DNA of 64,000 nucleotides from Pantoea sp. CCBC3-3-1 (GTDB taxonomy: Bacteria; Pseudomonadota; Gammaproteobacteria; Enterobacterales; Enterobacteriaceae). The DNA is taken from NCBI RefSeq assembly GCF_007981265.1, contig NZ_CP034366.1, positions 32,305 to 96,304 on the forward strand. Direction: 5' to 3'. The translations under genes and the position numbers were made by a program. The notes below the pieces were generated by a model. The model was not told the origin of the DNA. It searched no databases and saw nothing but the letters and a program-made list of their open reading frames with translations. Positions 26,131-33,896 of the stretch are shown here, piece after piece; positions within the stretch are counted from its first letter, which is position 1; every line of letters begins with the position of its first letter.

Positions 26131-26679
26131 ATGCAATTTGAATCTGTATTTTGCGTGGCATCGGGGCCGTCACTGACAAAAGCAGACTGTGAACGAGTTG
26201 AAGCGACGGGATTACCTGTTGTGGCAGTGAATAACGCATATGGCATGTTTCGACAGCCATACGCCCTGTTCGCTGGTGATCTGGCTTGGTGGGAGGCTTA
26301 CGGTGCTGCAGTTCCTGCAAATATCCGCCGTTGTACCGCCTCCAGAGCCGCAACATTTCGCTATGACGTTGAGTACCAGCGTTTTGGCGGACCTGATGTG
26401 AGATTTAACTCCGGCTCAATGGCCATTCAGTTTGCTGAAAGTCTTGGCGCGAAAACTATCTACCTGCTGGGTTACGACTGTTCTGTTAAGGAAGGTGTTC
26501 ACTTTCACGGCAGGCACGGCGGCAGGCTAAGAAACCCTACCGATGTAAGCGTAGCCAAGTGGCAAAAAGAATTCGCCGATGTGCATGCACAGCTAGCGCA
26601 CGTTGAGATTTTTAACTGTTCCCGGAGAACTGAACTGACATGCTTCCCATTAAAAAGCCTGGAGAAGGTGATCGTGTGA
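26131..26679 (+). CDS. DUF115-like / LPS-core-type sugar-phosphate protein
   Basis: The 182-residue product begins with FCVASGPSLTKADCERV. This GPS nucleotide-binding-like loop is typical of DUF115/MptE-like domains found in phage and bacterial glycan loci. Later blocks are FNSGSMAIQFAESLGAKTIYLLGYDCS and HFHGRHGG. It overlaps the next gene, which has the same domain architecture. With the following glycosyltransferase and kdsB, it suggests a role in host surface polysaccharide modification. The exact reaction is unknown. Confidence 0.7.
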   Translation: MQFESVFCVASGPSLTKADCERVEATGLPVVAVNNAYGMFRQPYALFAGDLAWWEAYGAAVPANIRRCTASRAATFRYDVEYQRFGGPDVRFNSGSMAIQFAESLGAKTIYLLGYDCSVKEGVHFHGRHGGRLRNPTDVSVAKWQKEFADVHAQLAHVEIFNCSRRTELTCFPLKSLEKVIV

Positions 26680-27242
26680 TCATCGTGGCTTCCGGCCCTT
26701 CCGCTGAAGGCTTTTTGCCGCCGCGTGGGGTACCGGTTATCGCTGTAAATGGTGCCATTGACTGCCTGAGCCGTGCCTCTTATTTTTTCACGTTAGACCC
26801 CTCGCCGATTAATCTGCGCCGCCTGCGCATCCGGCGGCGCAACGTGAAATATTGCGCTGCAGGCGTTACGGTGCCTGGGGTGTACGAATTTGAGCGCCTT
26901 TCCCTGCGAGGCAAAGAGCCAGCAAGCAAACACTCTCCTGAGTGGTGGCTGTGGCGCTGGTCAGCACGTCCTGTGTTGTCTGAAGACCCCAATGTAATCC
27001 ACAACGGTAACTCTGCCTGGGGAGCACTGGGACTCGCTCACCATCTGGGGTTTAAGAATGTGGCGCTGGTGGGCGTTGATGCCACCCAGGAGCCACGGGT
27101 ACATAGCGGCGGTACGCCAAATAACCTTTCGCATCTGCCACTACTGTTCAAATCTGCACTGCCTCAAATCAACGTAGTTTCCTGCGGGAAACTCAACTCA
27201 ATCCCTCAAATGAGTATGAAAGAATGGCTGAAAAACTCCTGA
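26640..27242 (+). CDS. Second DUF115-like protein
   Basis: The 200-residue product is a paralogue in layout of the preceding one: VIIVASGPSAEGFLPPRGVPVIAVNGAIDCL at the start, then NVIHNGNSAWGALGLAHHLGFKNVALVGVDAT. It overlaps its upstream neighbour by 40 bp and its downstream neighbour by 19 bp, a tight translational chain. It probably handles a nucleotide- or phosphate-linked sugar (inference). Confidence 0.7.
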   Translation: MLPIKKPGEGDRVIIVASGPSAEGFLPPRGVPVIAVNGAIDCLSRASYFFTLDPSPINLRRLRIRRRNVKYCAAGVTVPGVYEFERLSLRGKEPASKHSPEWWLWRWSARPVLSEDPNVIHNGNSAWGALGLAHHLGFKNVALVGVDATQEPRVHSGGTPNNLSHLPLLFKSALPQINVVSCGKLNSIPQMSMKEWLKNS

Positions 27243-27937
27243 AAATTGCCTTGGTCTACCGCTCTGGCGGTGATTACGCACCTGACGATGTAAAAACACT
27301 GGTTGCCCAATTGCCAGCCACTGCAGAGATCATCTGCCTGACTGATGCGCCATTCGTTATGGAGCGTGTTACCTGCATCCCGCTGACCTGTCCTTATCGT
27401 GGTATGCGGGGCTGGTGGGCCAAAATTGATTTATTCCGACCAGATATCACTGACGACCTGCTGTATTTCGATCTGGACACGGTAATCACAGGCGACATTA
27501 AAAAGTTGATCACCACCCGCAGGGATCAAATGGTCATGCTGACGGACTTTTATCACCCTCAGTACCTGATGAGTTCAGTGATGTACATTCCGAACAGCTA
27601 TAAAGCACGCATTTGGAATACATTCTGGGCTGACCCGCAACGGCATGTTGATGAATGCACCCTCACCTCAAAATGGGGCGACCAAGGCTTCATTCGGGGT
27701 GTAATTGGTGACTGTCTGCGCTGGCAGGATGTCTGCCCGAATTGGTTCGTCAGTTACAAGGCAGACGTGGTGAAAGTGGGAGAGAGCCCGTTTGCTACCA
27801 AACGTTACTCCAAGGGGGACGGCAGCCTGCCTAAAGGTGCCCGCGTTGTCATCTTCCACGGCAATCCCCGTCCATATGAAAGCGGGGAGCCGTGGCTTCC
27901 TGAGTACCTGTATGCGGCTGAAAGCGAGACAAGCTAA
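27224..27937 (+). CDS. Putative glycosyltransferase with DxD motif
   Basis: The 237-residue product has the hallmarks of a GT-A glycosyltransferase. MRGWWAKIDLFRPDI precedes LLYFDLDTVITGDI, the metal-binding DxD-type block at about residue 85, followed by DFYHPQYLMSSVMY and KWGDQGFI. This resembles GT8-like transferases. It would transfer a sugar from a nucleotide donor, probably to LPS or another surface glycan. It ends the three-gene overlapping cassette. Confidence 0.75.
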   Translation: MAEKLLKIALVYRSGGDYAPDDVKTLVAQLPATAEIICLTDAPFVMERVTCIPLTCPYRGMRGWWAKIDLFRPDITDDLLYFDLDTVITGDIKKLITTRRDQMVMLTDFYHPQYLMSSVMYIPNSYKARIWNTFWADPQRHVDECTLTSKWGDQGFIRGVIGDCLRWQDVCPNWFVSYKADVVKVGESPFATKRYSKGDGSLPKGARVVIFHGNPRPYESGEPWLPEYLYAAESETS

Positions 27938-27984
27938 CGGGGGCCATCTTCATAATTTAGTCAGGTAAATAAGTATTTAACTTT

Positions 27985-27998
27985 ACAAAAGATACTAA
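27985..27998 (-). promoter_or_regulatory. Putative operator, minus orientation
   Basis: It reads TTAGTATCTTTTGT on the minus strand. It forms the left half of a perfect 16-bp inverted repeat with the copy at 28027-28040. Confidence 0.6.
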
Positions 27999-28036
27999 AA
28001 TATGGATATTAATGCCGCATCATATTTTAGTATCTT
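27989..28036. repeat. Perfect 16-bp inverted repeat of two operator copies
   Basis: AAGATACTAAAATATG (27989-28004) and CATATTTTAGTATCTT (28021-28036) are exact reverse complements with a 16-bp spacer. It can be a paired operator or a cruciform/hairpin leader ahead of the 28050 gene. Confidence 0.8.
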
Positions 28037-28040
28037 ATGT
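28027..28040 (+). promoter_or_regulatory. Putative operator, perfect consensus TTAGTATCTTATGT
   Basis: Perfect match, plus orientation. A GGAGG ribosome site follows two bases later. Confidence 0.7.
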
Positions 28041-28049
28041 TGGAGGCTT

Positions 28050-28277
28050 GTGAGCATTTTCCGTAAGATATTTTCACCCCGTCGCCATTTTTGGACGGTG
28101 TGTTTTATGACTGAAAACGGGCCGCGTTCCATCATTGCGCAATATCCCGATAAACACATGACCCCGCTGAGGATTGGGATGCTTGCCAGGCAGGAAGACT
28201 ACCCGGACAACGTACCGGTGCTGTCAGTCTCCTATCTTGGCCGGATGAGCATGTACACCGCCAGCACCAAAACTTAA
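28050..28277 (+). CDS. Small hypothetical protein
   Basis: I choose GTG 28050 behind GGAGG (spacing is short, three bases), giving 75 residues. The alternative ATG at 28107 has no clear ribosome site. The sequence FWTVCFMTENGPRSIIAQYPDKHMTPLRIGML suggests a compact beta-rich domain. Function unknown. It precedes the coiled-coil gene by 10 bp. Confidence 0.55.
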   Translation: MSIFRKIFSPRRHFWTVCFMTENGPRSIIAQYPDKHMTPLRIGMLARQEDYPDNVPVLSVSYLGRMSMYTASTKT

Positions 28278-28287
28278 AGGTAACTAT

Positions 28288-29577
28288 ATGTCCGCACAGC
28301 CAGCAGCAGTAGCCGAGGATTCAGTAGCAATCCTTGAAGCCATTAACGAAGGTTTTAACACACAGATTGGCCAGCTCAACTACGCCATTAAGCGCGTGGC
28401 GGGGGATGATATGTCTGTGCGTCACATTGAAAACTGTATAAATGGGCTCCAGACACTGGCAATGGAATTGGCGGGCATAGCATCGAACGATATTGATGAT
28501 CACGATCACCTGATCGGTTTACTGGGTGATCGCGATACGTCTGTCAGGCTCCTCACTGTTTCAGTTGAAAACCTCAATGAGCAGCTGGCTATCCTGCGCG
28601 GTCGTGCGGAGACACAAAGTCAAGATATGGACGAGGCCATTGAGCGTGCCACGCATGAAGCCCAGCTGCATATGGCTGAGCTACGCGCAATGGTGGACAA
28701 CCTCACCAACACGCTGGATGAGAAAAAAGCCCTCATCGAAACCTATATGGCTCGCGACAAGAACCAGCGCGTGGAGATCCGTGAGCTGAATATCCTGGAG
28801 CCGCATAAGCTCAAAAAGAAGAACCAGGAACTGAAGACTGAAGCCCGTGATAATCGCGCGAAAATTACCATGCTGAGCCAGACCATTTTTCAGAGAGATA
28901 AAGAGCTGACCAAGGCGAAATCTGATTCCGCACATCTGATGGCCGGTCTGGAAGCTGAGCGGGGTGAGGTTGCCCGCCTGGCTGATCACATCAAGCGTGC
29001 CAACACCATTTCGGCTGGCTACAAGTACGAAACCGTTATGACTAACGGTCAGCCGCTGCACTTTGTGATCAACCGTACCTTCCGCGGCACGTTCACCCTT
29101 CAGGCTGATGGCATCTACCCACGCTACGTCAACAACCTGGACTTCACCTTCATCATCTGGGCGTCAATCGGTGTCGGCGCGGCCGTGTCGCTTAACGAAT
29201 GGCTGCGACCGAACTACCGCCGCGATCCGCTGATCACCGAATACTGGCCACAGGATTTGTATGACGCATTGCAGGACATGTATCGCGAAGAGATACAAAA
29301 CACGCATCCGCATTTACTGAAGCGCGTGGCATGGGCGGAGTCAGTGGCCCTGGAATCTATTGGAGGCCTTACTGCAGCTCAGAAGAAAGCCCTGAGCGCT
29401 GAAGGTCACGACACGCTGTGCTCAATCGTGATGTTCGACGCCAGCGAACTGGCTATGACCAAAGGCATCAGCGCTAAGTCTGCGGAGCAAATCCTTACCG
29501 CCTGTTATGTGCTGGTGGACGCCTGGGATCGCGAGAACGGCGCGCCCGTGATCGCTTACGAGAAAGAACCGAAATAG
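28288..29577 (+). CDS. Coiled-coil protein with C-terminal helix-hairpin-helix-like region
   Basis: The 429-residue product has a long, nearly continuous coiled coil from about residue 90 to 240 (heptads in VENLNEQLAILRGRAETQ and MAELRAMVDNLTNTL). A short hydrophobic stretch, DFTFIIWASIGVGAAVSL, follows near 280. The C-terminal region ALESIGGLTAAQKKALSAEGHDT reads like a helix-hairpin-helix DNA-binding element. It may tether DNA or a virion component. No family recognised. Confidence 0.7.
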   Translation: MSAQPAAVAEDSVAILEAINEGFNTQIGQLNYAIKRVAGDDMSVRHIENCINGLQTLAMELAGIASNDIDDHDHLIGLLGDRDTSVRLLTVSVENLNEQLAILRGRAETQSQDMDEAIERATHEAQLHMAELRAMVDNLTNTLDEKKALIETYMARDKNQRVEIRELNILEPHKLKKKNQELKTEARDNRAKITMLSQTIFQRDKELTKAKSDSAHLMAGLEAERGEVARLADHIKRANTISAGYKYETVMTNGQPLHFVINRTFRGTFTLQADGIYPRYVNNLDFTFIIWASIGVGAAVSLNEWLRPNYRRDPLITEYWPQDLYDALQDMYREEIQNTHPHLLKRVAWAESVALESIGGLTAAQKKALSAEGHDTLCSIVMFDASELAMTKGISAKSAEQILTACYVLVDAWDRENGAPVIAYEKEPK

Positions 29578-29658
29578 CCACTTTGCCGGGCGTTCGTCTG
29601 GCTTTTACTGATACCAAATCAATCCACCAGCTTTAGTAACATCTACTGAGGAATCACC

Positions 29659-29973
29659 ATGAGTAAACTGTCTTTCGAAGCCAAGCTTTTCTGGATTTTT
29701 AACGAAACTGTCGCACTTAACCTGGCCACGGCTGCTGACGGTCAGGCCCAGCTGACTATCACCGACGAGCAGAACGAAACCAACACATATACTGGGACGC
29801 TGCCGGAGGTGCTGAACGCGGCCTATCTTGAGATTTCACCGGATGCCGAAGCTGACGTGAAAGAAAACAAAGCCCGCGATCTGTTCTCCAAGCTCACGTT
29901 CGGTCTGGTAGATAGCTCCCTGGAACACCAGGCAGAAAAAGCGCTGTATGAAACAGAACAGGCCAGCTCCTGA
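29659..29973 (+). CDS. Hypothetical acidic protein
   Basis: The 104-residue product is acidic and regular in composition and starts at ATG 29659 after a GAGGAATCACC leader. No recognised domain. Coupled (2 bp) to the next gene. Confidence 0.65.
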   Translation: MSKLSFEAKLFWIFNETVALNLATAADGQAQLTITDEQNETNTYTGTLPEVLNAAYLEISPDAEADVKENKARDLFSKLTFGLVDSSLEHQAEKALYETEQASS

Positions 29974-29975
29974 TT

Positions 29976-30245
29976 ATGGCCGCGGAAAAGACCTATAAGG
30001 GCTACACCCTCGACCAAGTAATGTGGTGGGTTAAGCGCCTTGGCCAGAATGTGGCGCTTCGTGTGGAAGCAGGCGAATACCGCCTGATCTTCTCTCACAA
30101 AACCTGCGGCACCCAGGAGCTTTACGGTAGTTTCTGGACGTGTGCGCAGAATGCCGTTGAGGCACTGGCCACTGCCATCCGTCGGGCTGATAACGCCGAT
30201 ATTGAGGCTTACGCTGCCGAGTATCCGGAAAGCGTTTCAGGTTAA
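29976..30245 (+). CDS. Hypothetical protein
   Basis: The 89-residue product (KTYKGYTLDQVMWWVKRLGQNVALRVEAGEYRLIF) looks like a small alpha/beta fold. It starts 2 bp after the upstream stop. Unknown function. A hairpin-like GGCTGCCAGCAGGTGGCC follows before kdsB. Confidence 0.65.
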   Translation: MAAEKTYKGYTLDQVMWWVKRLGQNVALRVEAGEYRLIFSHKTCGTQELYGSFWTCAQNAVEALATAIRRADNADIEAYAAEYPESVSG

Positions 30246-30292
30246 GCAGTCAGGGCTGCCAGCAGGTGGCCTTTTTTATACCCGGAGTAAAT

Positions 30293-31057
30293 ATGTCGTA
30301 CACCCTAAACCCACCGTTTACCGTTGTCATTCCTGCGCGGTATGGCTCAACACGCCTCCCCGCAAAAGCCCTGATCAATATCAACGGCCGCCCAATGATC
30401 ACTCATACCATCCAGCGCGCCAAAGAGTCAGGGGCGAACGCGGTGATTGTGGCCACAGATCATAAAGATATTTTGGATTTGGCTGTTCGGCAGGGTGTCG
30501 GAGCAGTCATGACGTCCGACAGCTGCGCCAGCGGCACTGACCGGATCGCAGAGGCTGTCAGCTTGCTGAGCATCGACCCGGATACCATCATTATCAATTT
30601 GCAGGGCGATGAACCGATGTTTCCGGGCGTGCATCTCAGTGAGCTGGCTGACACTTTCGCCTACAGCGGATCAGAGATGGCCACAATAGGTGTTGAGGGG
30701 TTAACCGCAGCGCAACTGGCCGATCCGAACGTGGTTAAAGTCGTGACTGACAATTTTGATAGCGCGCTCTATTTCTCGCGTGCCGGCGTGCCATTTTCCC
30801 GTGACGGCCAGCTGGTGGATGACTCAAGCATGCGCCGTTACTTCATGCGTCATGTAGGGGTTTATGCCTACCGCGCCGGGTTCGTGCAGGATTTTGTGAA
30901 CTGGGGGGTGTCACTGCTGGAATTCGCAGAGAAGCTGGAGCAGCTACGCGTGTTGGCTAATGGCTGCCGTATCCAGATGCTCCGCCTTAAAGACCTGGCC
31001 GCCCATGGCGTGGATACGCCGAAAGATCTTGCCCTGGTTCGCAGTCTGCTTATGTAG
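30293..31057 (+). CDS. kdsB: CMP-Kdo synthetase (3-deoxy-manno-octulosonate cytidylyltransferase)
   Basis: From ATG 30293 (GGAG site) the product is 254 residues, close to E. coli KdsB (248). It begins VVIPARYGSTRLPAKALININGRPMITH with the nucleotide-binding loop. It continues with VIVATDH, SGTDRIAEAV, IIINLQGDEPM (metal-binding) and MRRYFMRHVGVYAYR. It activates Kdo as CMP-Kdo for addition to lipid A or capsule linkers. Hosts already have a chromosomal copy, so a phage copy suggests altered inner-core or capsule assembly after infection or during lysogeny. It lies 2.3 kb downstream of the DUF115/glycosyltransferase cassette. Confidence 0.93.
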   Translation: MSYTLNPPFTVVIPARYGSTRLPAKALININGRPMITHTIQRAKESGANAVIVATDHKDILDLAVRQGVGAVMTSDSCASGTDRIAEAVSLLSIDPDTIIINLQGDEPMFPGVHLSELADTFAYSGSEMATIGVEGLTAAQLADPNVVKVVTDNFDSALYFSRAGVPFSRDGQLVDDSSMRRYFMRHVGVYAYRAGFVQDFVNWGVSLLEFAEKLEQLRVLANGCRIQMLRLKDLAAHGVDTPKDLALVRSLLM

Positions 31058-31148
31058 CGGTTTTTGGGCTGGTTAGCATACTTTTATGTTAAGTGTGGAG
31101 GTATTAACAGCGCAATAGCTGAGTTAACTTATTAAAATAAAGTCCGCG

Positions 31149-31162
31149 TTAGTATTGTATGT
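31149..31162 (+). promoter_or_regulatory. Putative operator (TTAGTATTGTATGT)
   Basis: Two mismatches to the consensus, identical to the copy at 24058. It precedes the 282-residue gene. Confidence 0.6.
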
Positions 31163-31221
31163 CAATTTTTGTTGAGCTAAATTCCTGTCTCGCTTTTAGC
31201 GACTTCAATTAAGGGTATCCA

Positions 31222-32070
31222 ATGACTGCATTACACGCCGAACAGCCTCAGTTAGAGGCAAATACCATCAACGCGATGACTCGCGTTGTTAATACTTTTG
31301 CCGCTCTTACGGACAAAACGCTGACCGTGGAAGAGGGCTACCAATTTTTATCTCTTTGGGGGATGGTCAATAAGACTGCTGCGGCCGTTACGGTCATGAT
31401 GCAGGCTCCGGAACAAGTAGCCGTCGAGGCCTCCGCGCCGGTCGTTCCCCCAGTCCCAGCAATATCTCCAGCCGCCCCGGAAGTTAATGTCGTTTCGACA
31501 TCCGCTTCTGCATTGTTAAAGGAGGTCACCTCAGCACCTGCAGCTGAGAAAATGCCACAGGTGGAGGAAATTTCTGTAGAGGGGATGGCCAATCCGATGC
31601 GCCGGATCGTCAGCTCGTTCCGTACCCCTGAAAAGAACTGGAGGCCAGGCTTTAACTGGCGTATCGACGTTATTCCGTTTGATGTCGACAGTCACGACGA
31701 GGCCTATTTTGTCCACTTCCGCGAGCGTCCAACTCAGGCAGAATTTGACGAGCATTACGCGCGATTTACTGACAAAGAGAACCGTTGCAAGGTGCATGTG
31801 ATGGAATCCAACGGGTTCTCATCAACGCGCATTACCGATGAGTTCTGTAGCTTCACCGAGCGCAGCGGCATTAACTACGGCACGCCGGAAATTATGAAGC
31901 CGCGGACTGAGTGGCAGGAAGGGGAGCGTTTTCGAATAAAGTTTTGGGATCAGCGCATTAATTCCATGAATTATCAGTATTTCCCGAATAAGCCCGCGCG
32001 CCATCTCGTAACCGAATTGAGCACGATCAAGCGCGTCGCGATCGTCGAGCCGCGCCCTAAAAACCTCTGA
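31222..32070 (+). CDS. Hypothetical protein with Pro/Ala-rich linker
   Basis: The 282-residue product has an N-terminal helical part, a Pro/Ala/Val-rich linker (residues about 70-120), and a folded C-terminal domain beginning PMRRIVSSFRTPEKNWRPGFNWRID, with many aromatics and basic residues. The architecture suggests a two-domain, flexibly linked protein. No family recognised. Nine bases separate it from the next gene. Confidence 0.65.
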   Translation: MTALHAEQPQLEANTINAMTRVVNTFAALTDKTLTVEEGYQFLSLWGMVNKTAAAVTVMMQAPEQVAVEASAPVVPPVPAISPAAPEVNVVSTSASALLKEVTSAPAAEKMPQVEEISVEGMANPMRRIVSSFRTPEKNWRPGFNWRIDVIPFDVDSHDEAYFVHFRERPTQAEFDEHYARFTDKENRCKVHVMESNGFSSTRITDEFCSFTERSGINYGTPEIMKPRTEWQEGERFRIKFWDQRINSMNYQYFPNKPARHLVTELSTIKRVAIVEPRPKNL

Positions 32071-32079
32071 CGGGCACTC

Positions 32080-32454
32080 ATGCAAGATATCAATAACGCC
32101 GTACAGGCGGTAAGCGATCACCTGAATATGCTTACCGCCAACGTGAAACACCTTACAGCTGAAAGCGCGGGGTTACTCCGCGTCTTTGAGGTGGCGATGC
32201 AGCTGGTGGCCAGTAATGAAGAATGGACGCCAGCACAGCGCGAACAGTTGGCTTTGGCAGTGAAGGCCTGTAATCAGGTGACGAACACCGCCAAAGCTAT
32301 CAGAGGATTTGAGGCCGCTGGTATGGATTTGCTTCGGAATGAAATCGAAAAGATGGTAGGTGAGGGCGTCAGTGAACGCTTCATGCCAGGCATAAACCTC
32401 TGCCTTGGCTCTGTGAGCTCACTGGCGCTACATCACCGTACAAAAAGGGAATAG
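32080..32454 (+). CDS. Hypothetical helical protein
   Basis: The 124-residue, mostly alpha-helical product (INNAVQAVSDHLNMLTANVKHLTAESAGLLRVFEVAMQLV) follows closely on the 282-residue gene. Function unknown. Confidence 0.65.
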   Translation: MQDINNAVQAVSDHLNMLTANVKHLTAESAGLLRVFEVAMQLVASNEEWTPAQREQLALAVKACNQVTNTAKAIRGFEAAGMDLLRNEIEKMVGEGVSERFMPGINLCLGSVSSLALHHRTKRE

Positions 32455-32765
32455 CTTAACCGCCCAATAAAGAGCACCAACCGCTGTATATATTTGTACG
32501 GCTGCGGTGGAAACAGCCATAGACGGCCGCCAAGATGATGCAAACGGTAAAGGGCGTTAAAACTCGTTAGGTGCTGGCGTGGCACACGCGACAACCGTGA
32601 TAGAGCGGTGACGTTTCGGAGAGACGAAAACACAACGTTAAGAGCACTACACCGGATATATGGACCGCAGCTGTGTTTGCCACCGCTGGCGGTAAGGTAG
32701 TTAGACCGCAGAGCCTGCGTAACGGCCACGCGTCGTAAGGTTGTCAAAGGCAGTGCCCTTAACGT
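32455..32765 (+). ncRNA. Structured non-coding stretch upstream of a tRNA-like gene
   Basis: About 310 bases have no sensible ORF but contain a run of short perfect hairpins: GGCTG...CAGCC (32500-32518), GCGTG-gca-CACGC (32577-32589), TTTCG...CGAAA (32614-32629), ACCGCTGGCGGT (32682-32693) and CGCAG-agc-CTGCG (32707-32719). The plus orientation is continuous with the tRNA-like element and a terminator at 32889. It could be a non-coding RNA, a long tRNA precursor leader, or an array of decayed tRNAs. Confidence 0.4.
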
Positions 32766-32864
32766 TGTGATGTAGCTCAGTCTGGAAGTAGCGCCCCGTT
32801 CATATAGCCTTAAGGCGGTGTGGGGACGGCGGGGAGGTCGCCGGTTCAAATCCGGCCATCGCAA
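32766..32864 (+). tRNA. tRNA(CAU)-like gene with a ~24-nt insertion in the anticodon loop
   Basis: The acceptor TGTGATG pairs with CATCGCA (32857-32863; one G-U), discriminator A. The D-arm GCT/AGC has GG in the loop. The anticodon stem is CCCCG (32794-32798) with CGGGG (32830-32834). The loop starts TTCATA, so U33, anticodon CAU and A37 are in place. A five-base variable loop and a perfect T-arm GCCGG-TTCAAAT-CCGGC follow. Between position 37 and the 3' anticodon stem there are 25 bases instead of one. No CCA is encoded. Everything else is canonical, so this is a real tRNA gene or a recent ruin of one with an insertion at the classic tRNA-intron position. Confidence 0.6.
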
Positions 32865-32888
32865 TCTGTATTGCTGTGTGTAGTCTTT

Positions 32889-32914
32889 GCCCATTCCTGT
32901 AATGGGCATTTTTT
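32889..32914 (+). terminator. Intrinsic terminator after the tRNA-like gene
   Basis: The arms TGCCCATT and AATGGGCA have a five-base loop and are followed by TTTTTT. It would end a transcript covering the structured stretch and the tRNA-like element. Confidence 0.85.
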
Positions 32915-32927
32915 ACTAAGCACCATA

Positions 32928-32941
32928 TTAGTATTTTATGT
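32928..32941 (+). promoter_or_regulatory. Putative operator (TTAGTATTTTATGT)
   Basis: One mismatch to the consensus. It is preceded by ACTAAGCACC and follows the terminator directly, starting the next operon. Confidence 0.65.
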
Positions 32942-32962
32942 TTAAGCATGAGGACAAAGAGA

Positions 32963-33385
32963 ATGACCGCTTCCCAGCCATGCACGGCCACTACACCAGA
33001 CCAGGAACTTTACTATCTACAGGACAGCCGGAACTACTCCGGCAATGACATCCTCTGGTGGGGGCTTGAAGGTAGGGGATATGTGACTGATCTGAAGAGG
33101 GCACAAACTTACACGCGTGAAGAAGCTCAGTTAAAGCATAACTGCCGGGATACCGATATCCCGTGGCCAAAGGCGTATATTGATGCCCGCTGGCGACCTG
33201 CTGTGGATATGCAAGACTGCAATCGCAGCGAAGCTCTGCAAGGTACCGGGATCGTTCTCGCTAAGCCCAAGAAACGGCGTAAGCCTGTTTTCAACTGCTG
33301 TTACTGCGGGAAGTTTCTCAGTGAACACGATTACTACTCCGGACCTTACGGCGGCCACCCGTGCAGGCACTGCGAGAAAGACTAA
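32963..33385 (+). CDS. Small zinc-ribbon-tailed hypothetical protein
   Basis: I start at ATG 32963 after an AGGACAAAGAG site (140 residues). The N-terminal region LYYLQDSRNYSGNDILWWGLEGRGYVTDLKRAQTYT resembles small phage proteins with a predicted beta fold. The C-terminus has CCYCGKF...HPCRHCEKD, two CxxC pairs for one zinc. Its stop overlaps the next start (TAATG). Confidence 0.65.
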   Translation: MTASQPCTATTPDQELYYLQDSRNYSGNDILWWGLEGRGYVTDLKRAQTYTREEAQLKHNCRDTDIPWPKAYIDARWRPAVDMQDCNRSEALQGTGIVLAKPKKRRKPVFNCCYCGKFLSEHDYYSGPYGGHPCRHCEKD

Positions 33386-33540
33386 TGATCCAAGACCGCA
33401 TTACCCTTGCAGAGCTTGGTTGCGTGTTGCAAGCCTACGACAAAACCCATTTATTTCACCGCATGGCAAAAGAACTGGTGATGCTTCGGTTGCAGGTGCA
33501 AGCGTGGCAGGAACGCCCACCGGCGGGCCCGTTCAGCTAA
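33385..33540 (+). CDS. Very small hypothetical protein
   Basis: The 51-residue ORF is coupled to the zinc-ribbon gene by a TAATG overlap. It is helical (RITLAELGCVLQAYDKTHLFHRMAKELVMLRLQVQAW). Function unknown, but the coupling and normal codon use support translation. Confidence 0.5.
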   Translation: MIQDRITLAELGCVLQAYDKTHLFHRMAKELVMLRLQVQAWQERPPAGPFS

Positions 33541-33896
33541 TTTTGTGACTAGCAGCCTGACGCATCACCTATGTACGTAAAGTCTGCTGTGTGCCAGAAG
33601 CTAACAACAGTTCACCATGGCGTCTCACGGGGCTGCGGCGACGCCGTTTTCCTTACTGCCAGTAAGAAAATTTTGTGGTTGCATATTAGGATACTATTGC
33701 GTAGATTTGTGAAAGGCTTGGCGGTTGTCGTCAACCGTTTTAGTAGGCTCCCATCAGCGGCGGCCACCTAAACTATACTATGAAGCCTCATGATATGAAG
33801 CTAGCGGCCGATAATCGAATCGACTGCATTGAAGCCCTAATATAAGTGGGCAATCGTCGAATACCTCGCTAAGTGGGACTCGACTAAGGTGGAAAC
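33541..33896. other. Gene-poor stretch
   Basis: About 350 bases. A 66-codon ORF (33571-33771) has unconvincing composition. A weak relative of the operator motif (TTAGGATACTATTG, about 33678) and short inverted repeats are present. No gene called. Confidence 0.4.

Noticed and set aside
32433..32909. 158-residue minus-strand ORF across the tRNA-like gene
   Set aside because: It contains the familiar antisense-tRNA artefact (RWPDLNRRP) and covers hairpins and a terminator; no ribosome site.
33571..33771. 66-residue ORF in the gap before 33897
   Set aside because: No ribosome site, atypical composition, no coupling to neighbours.
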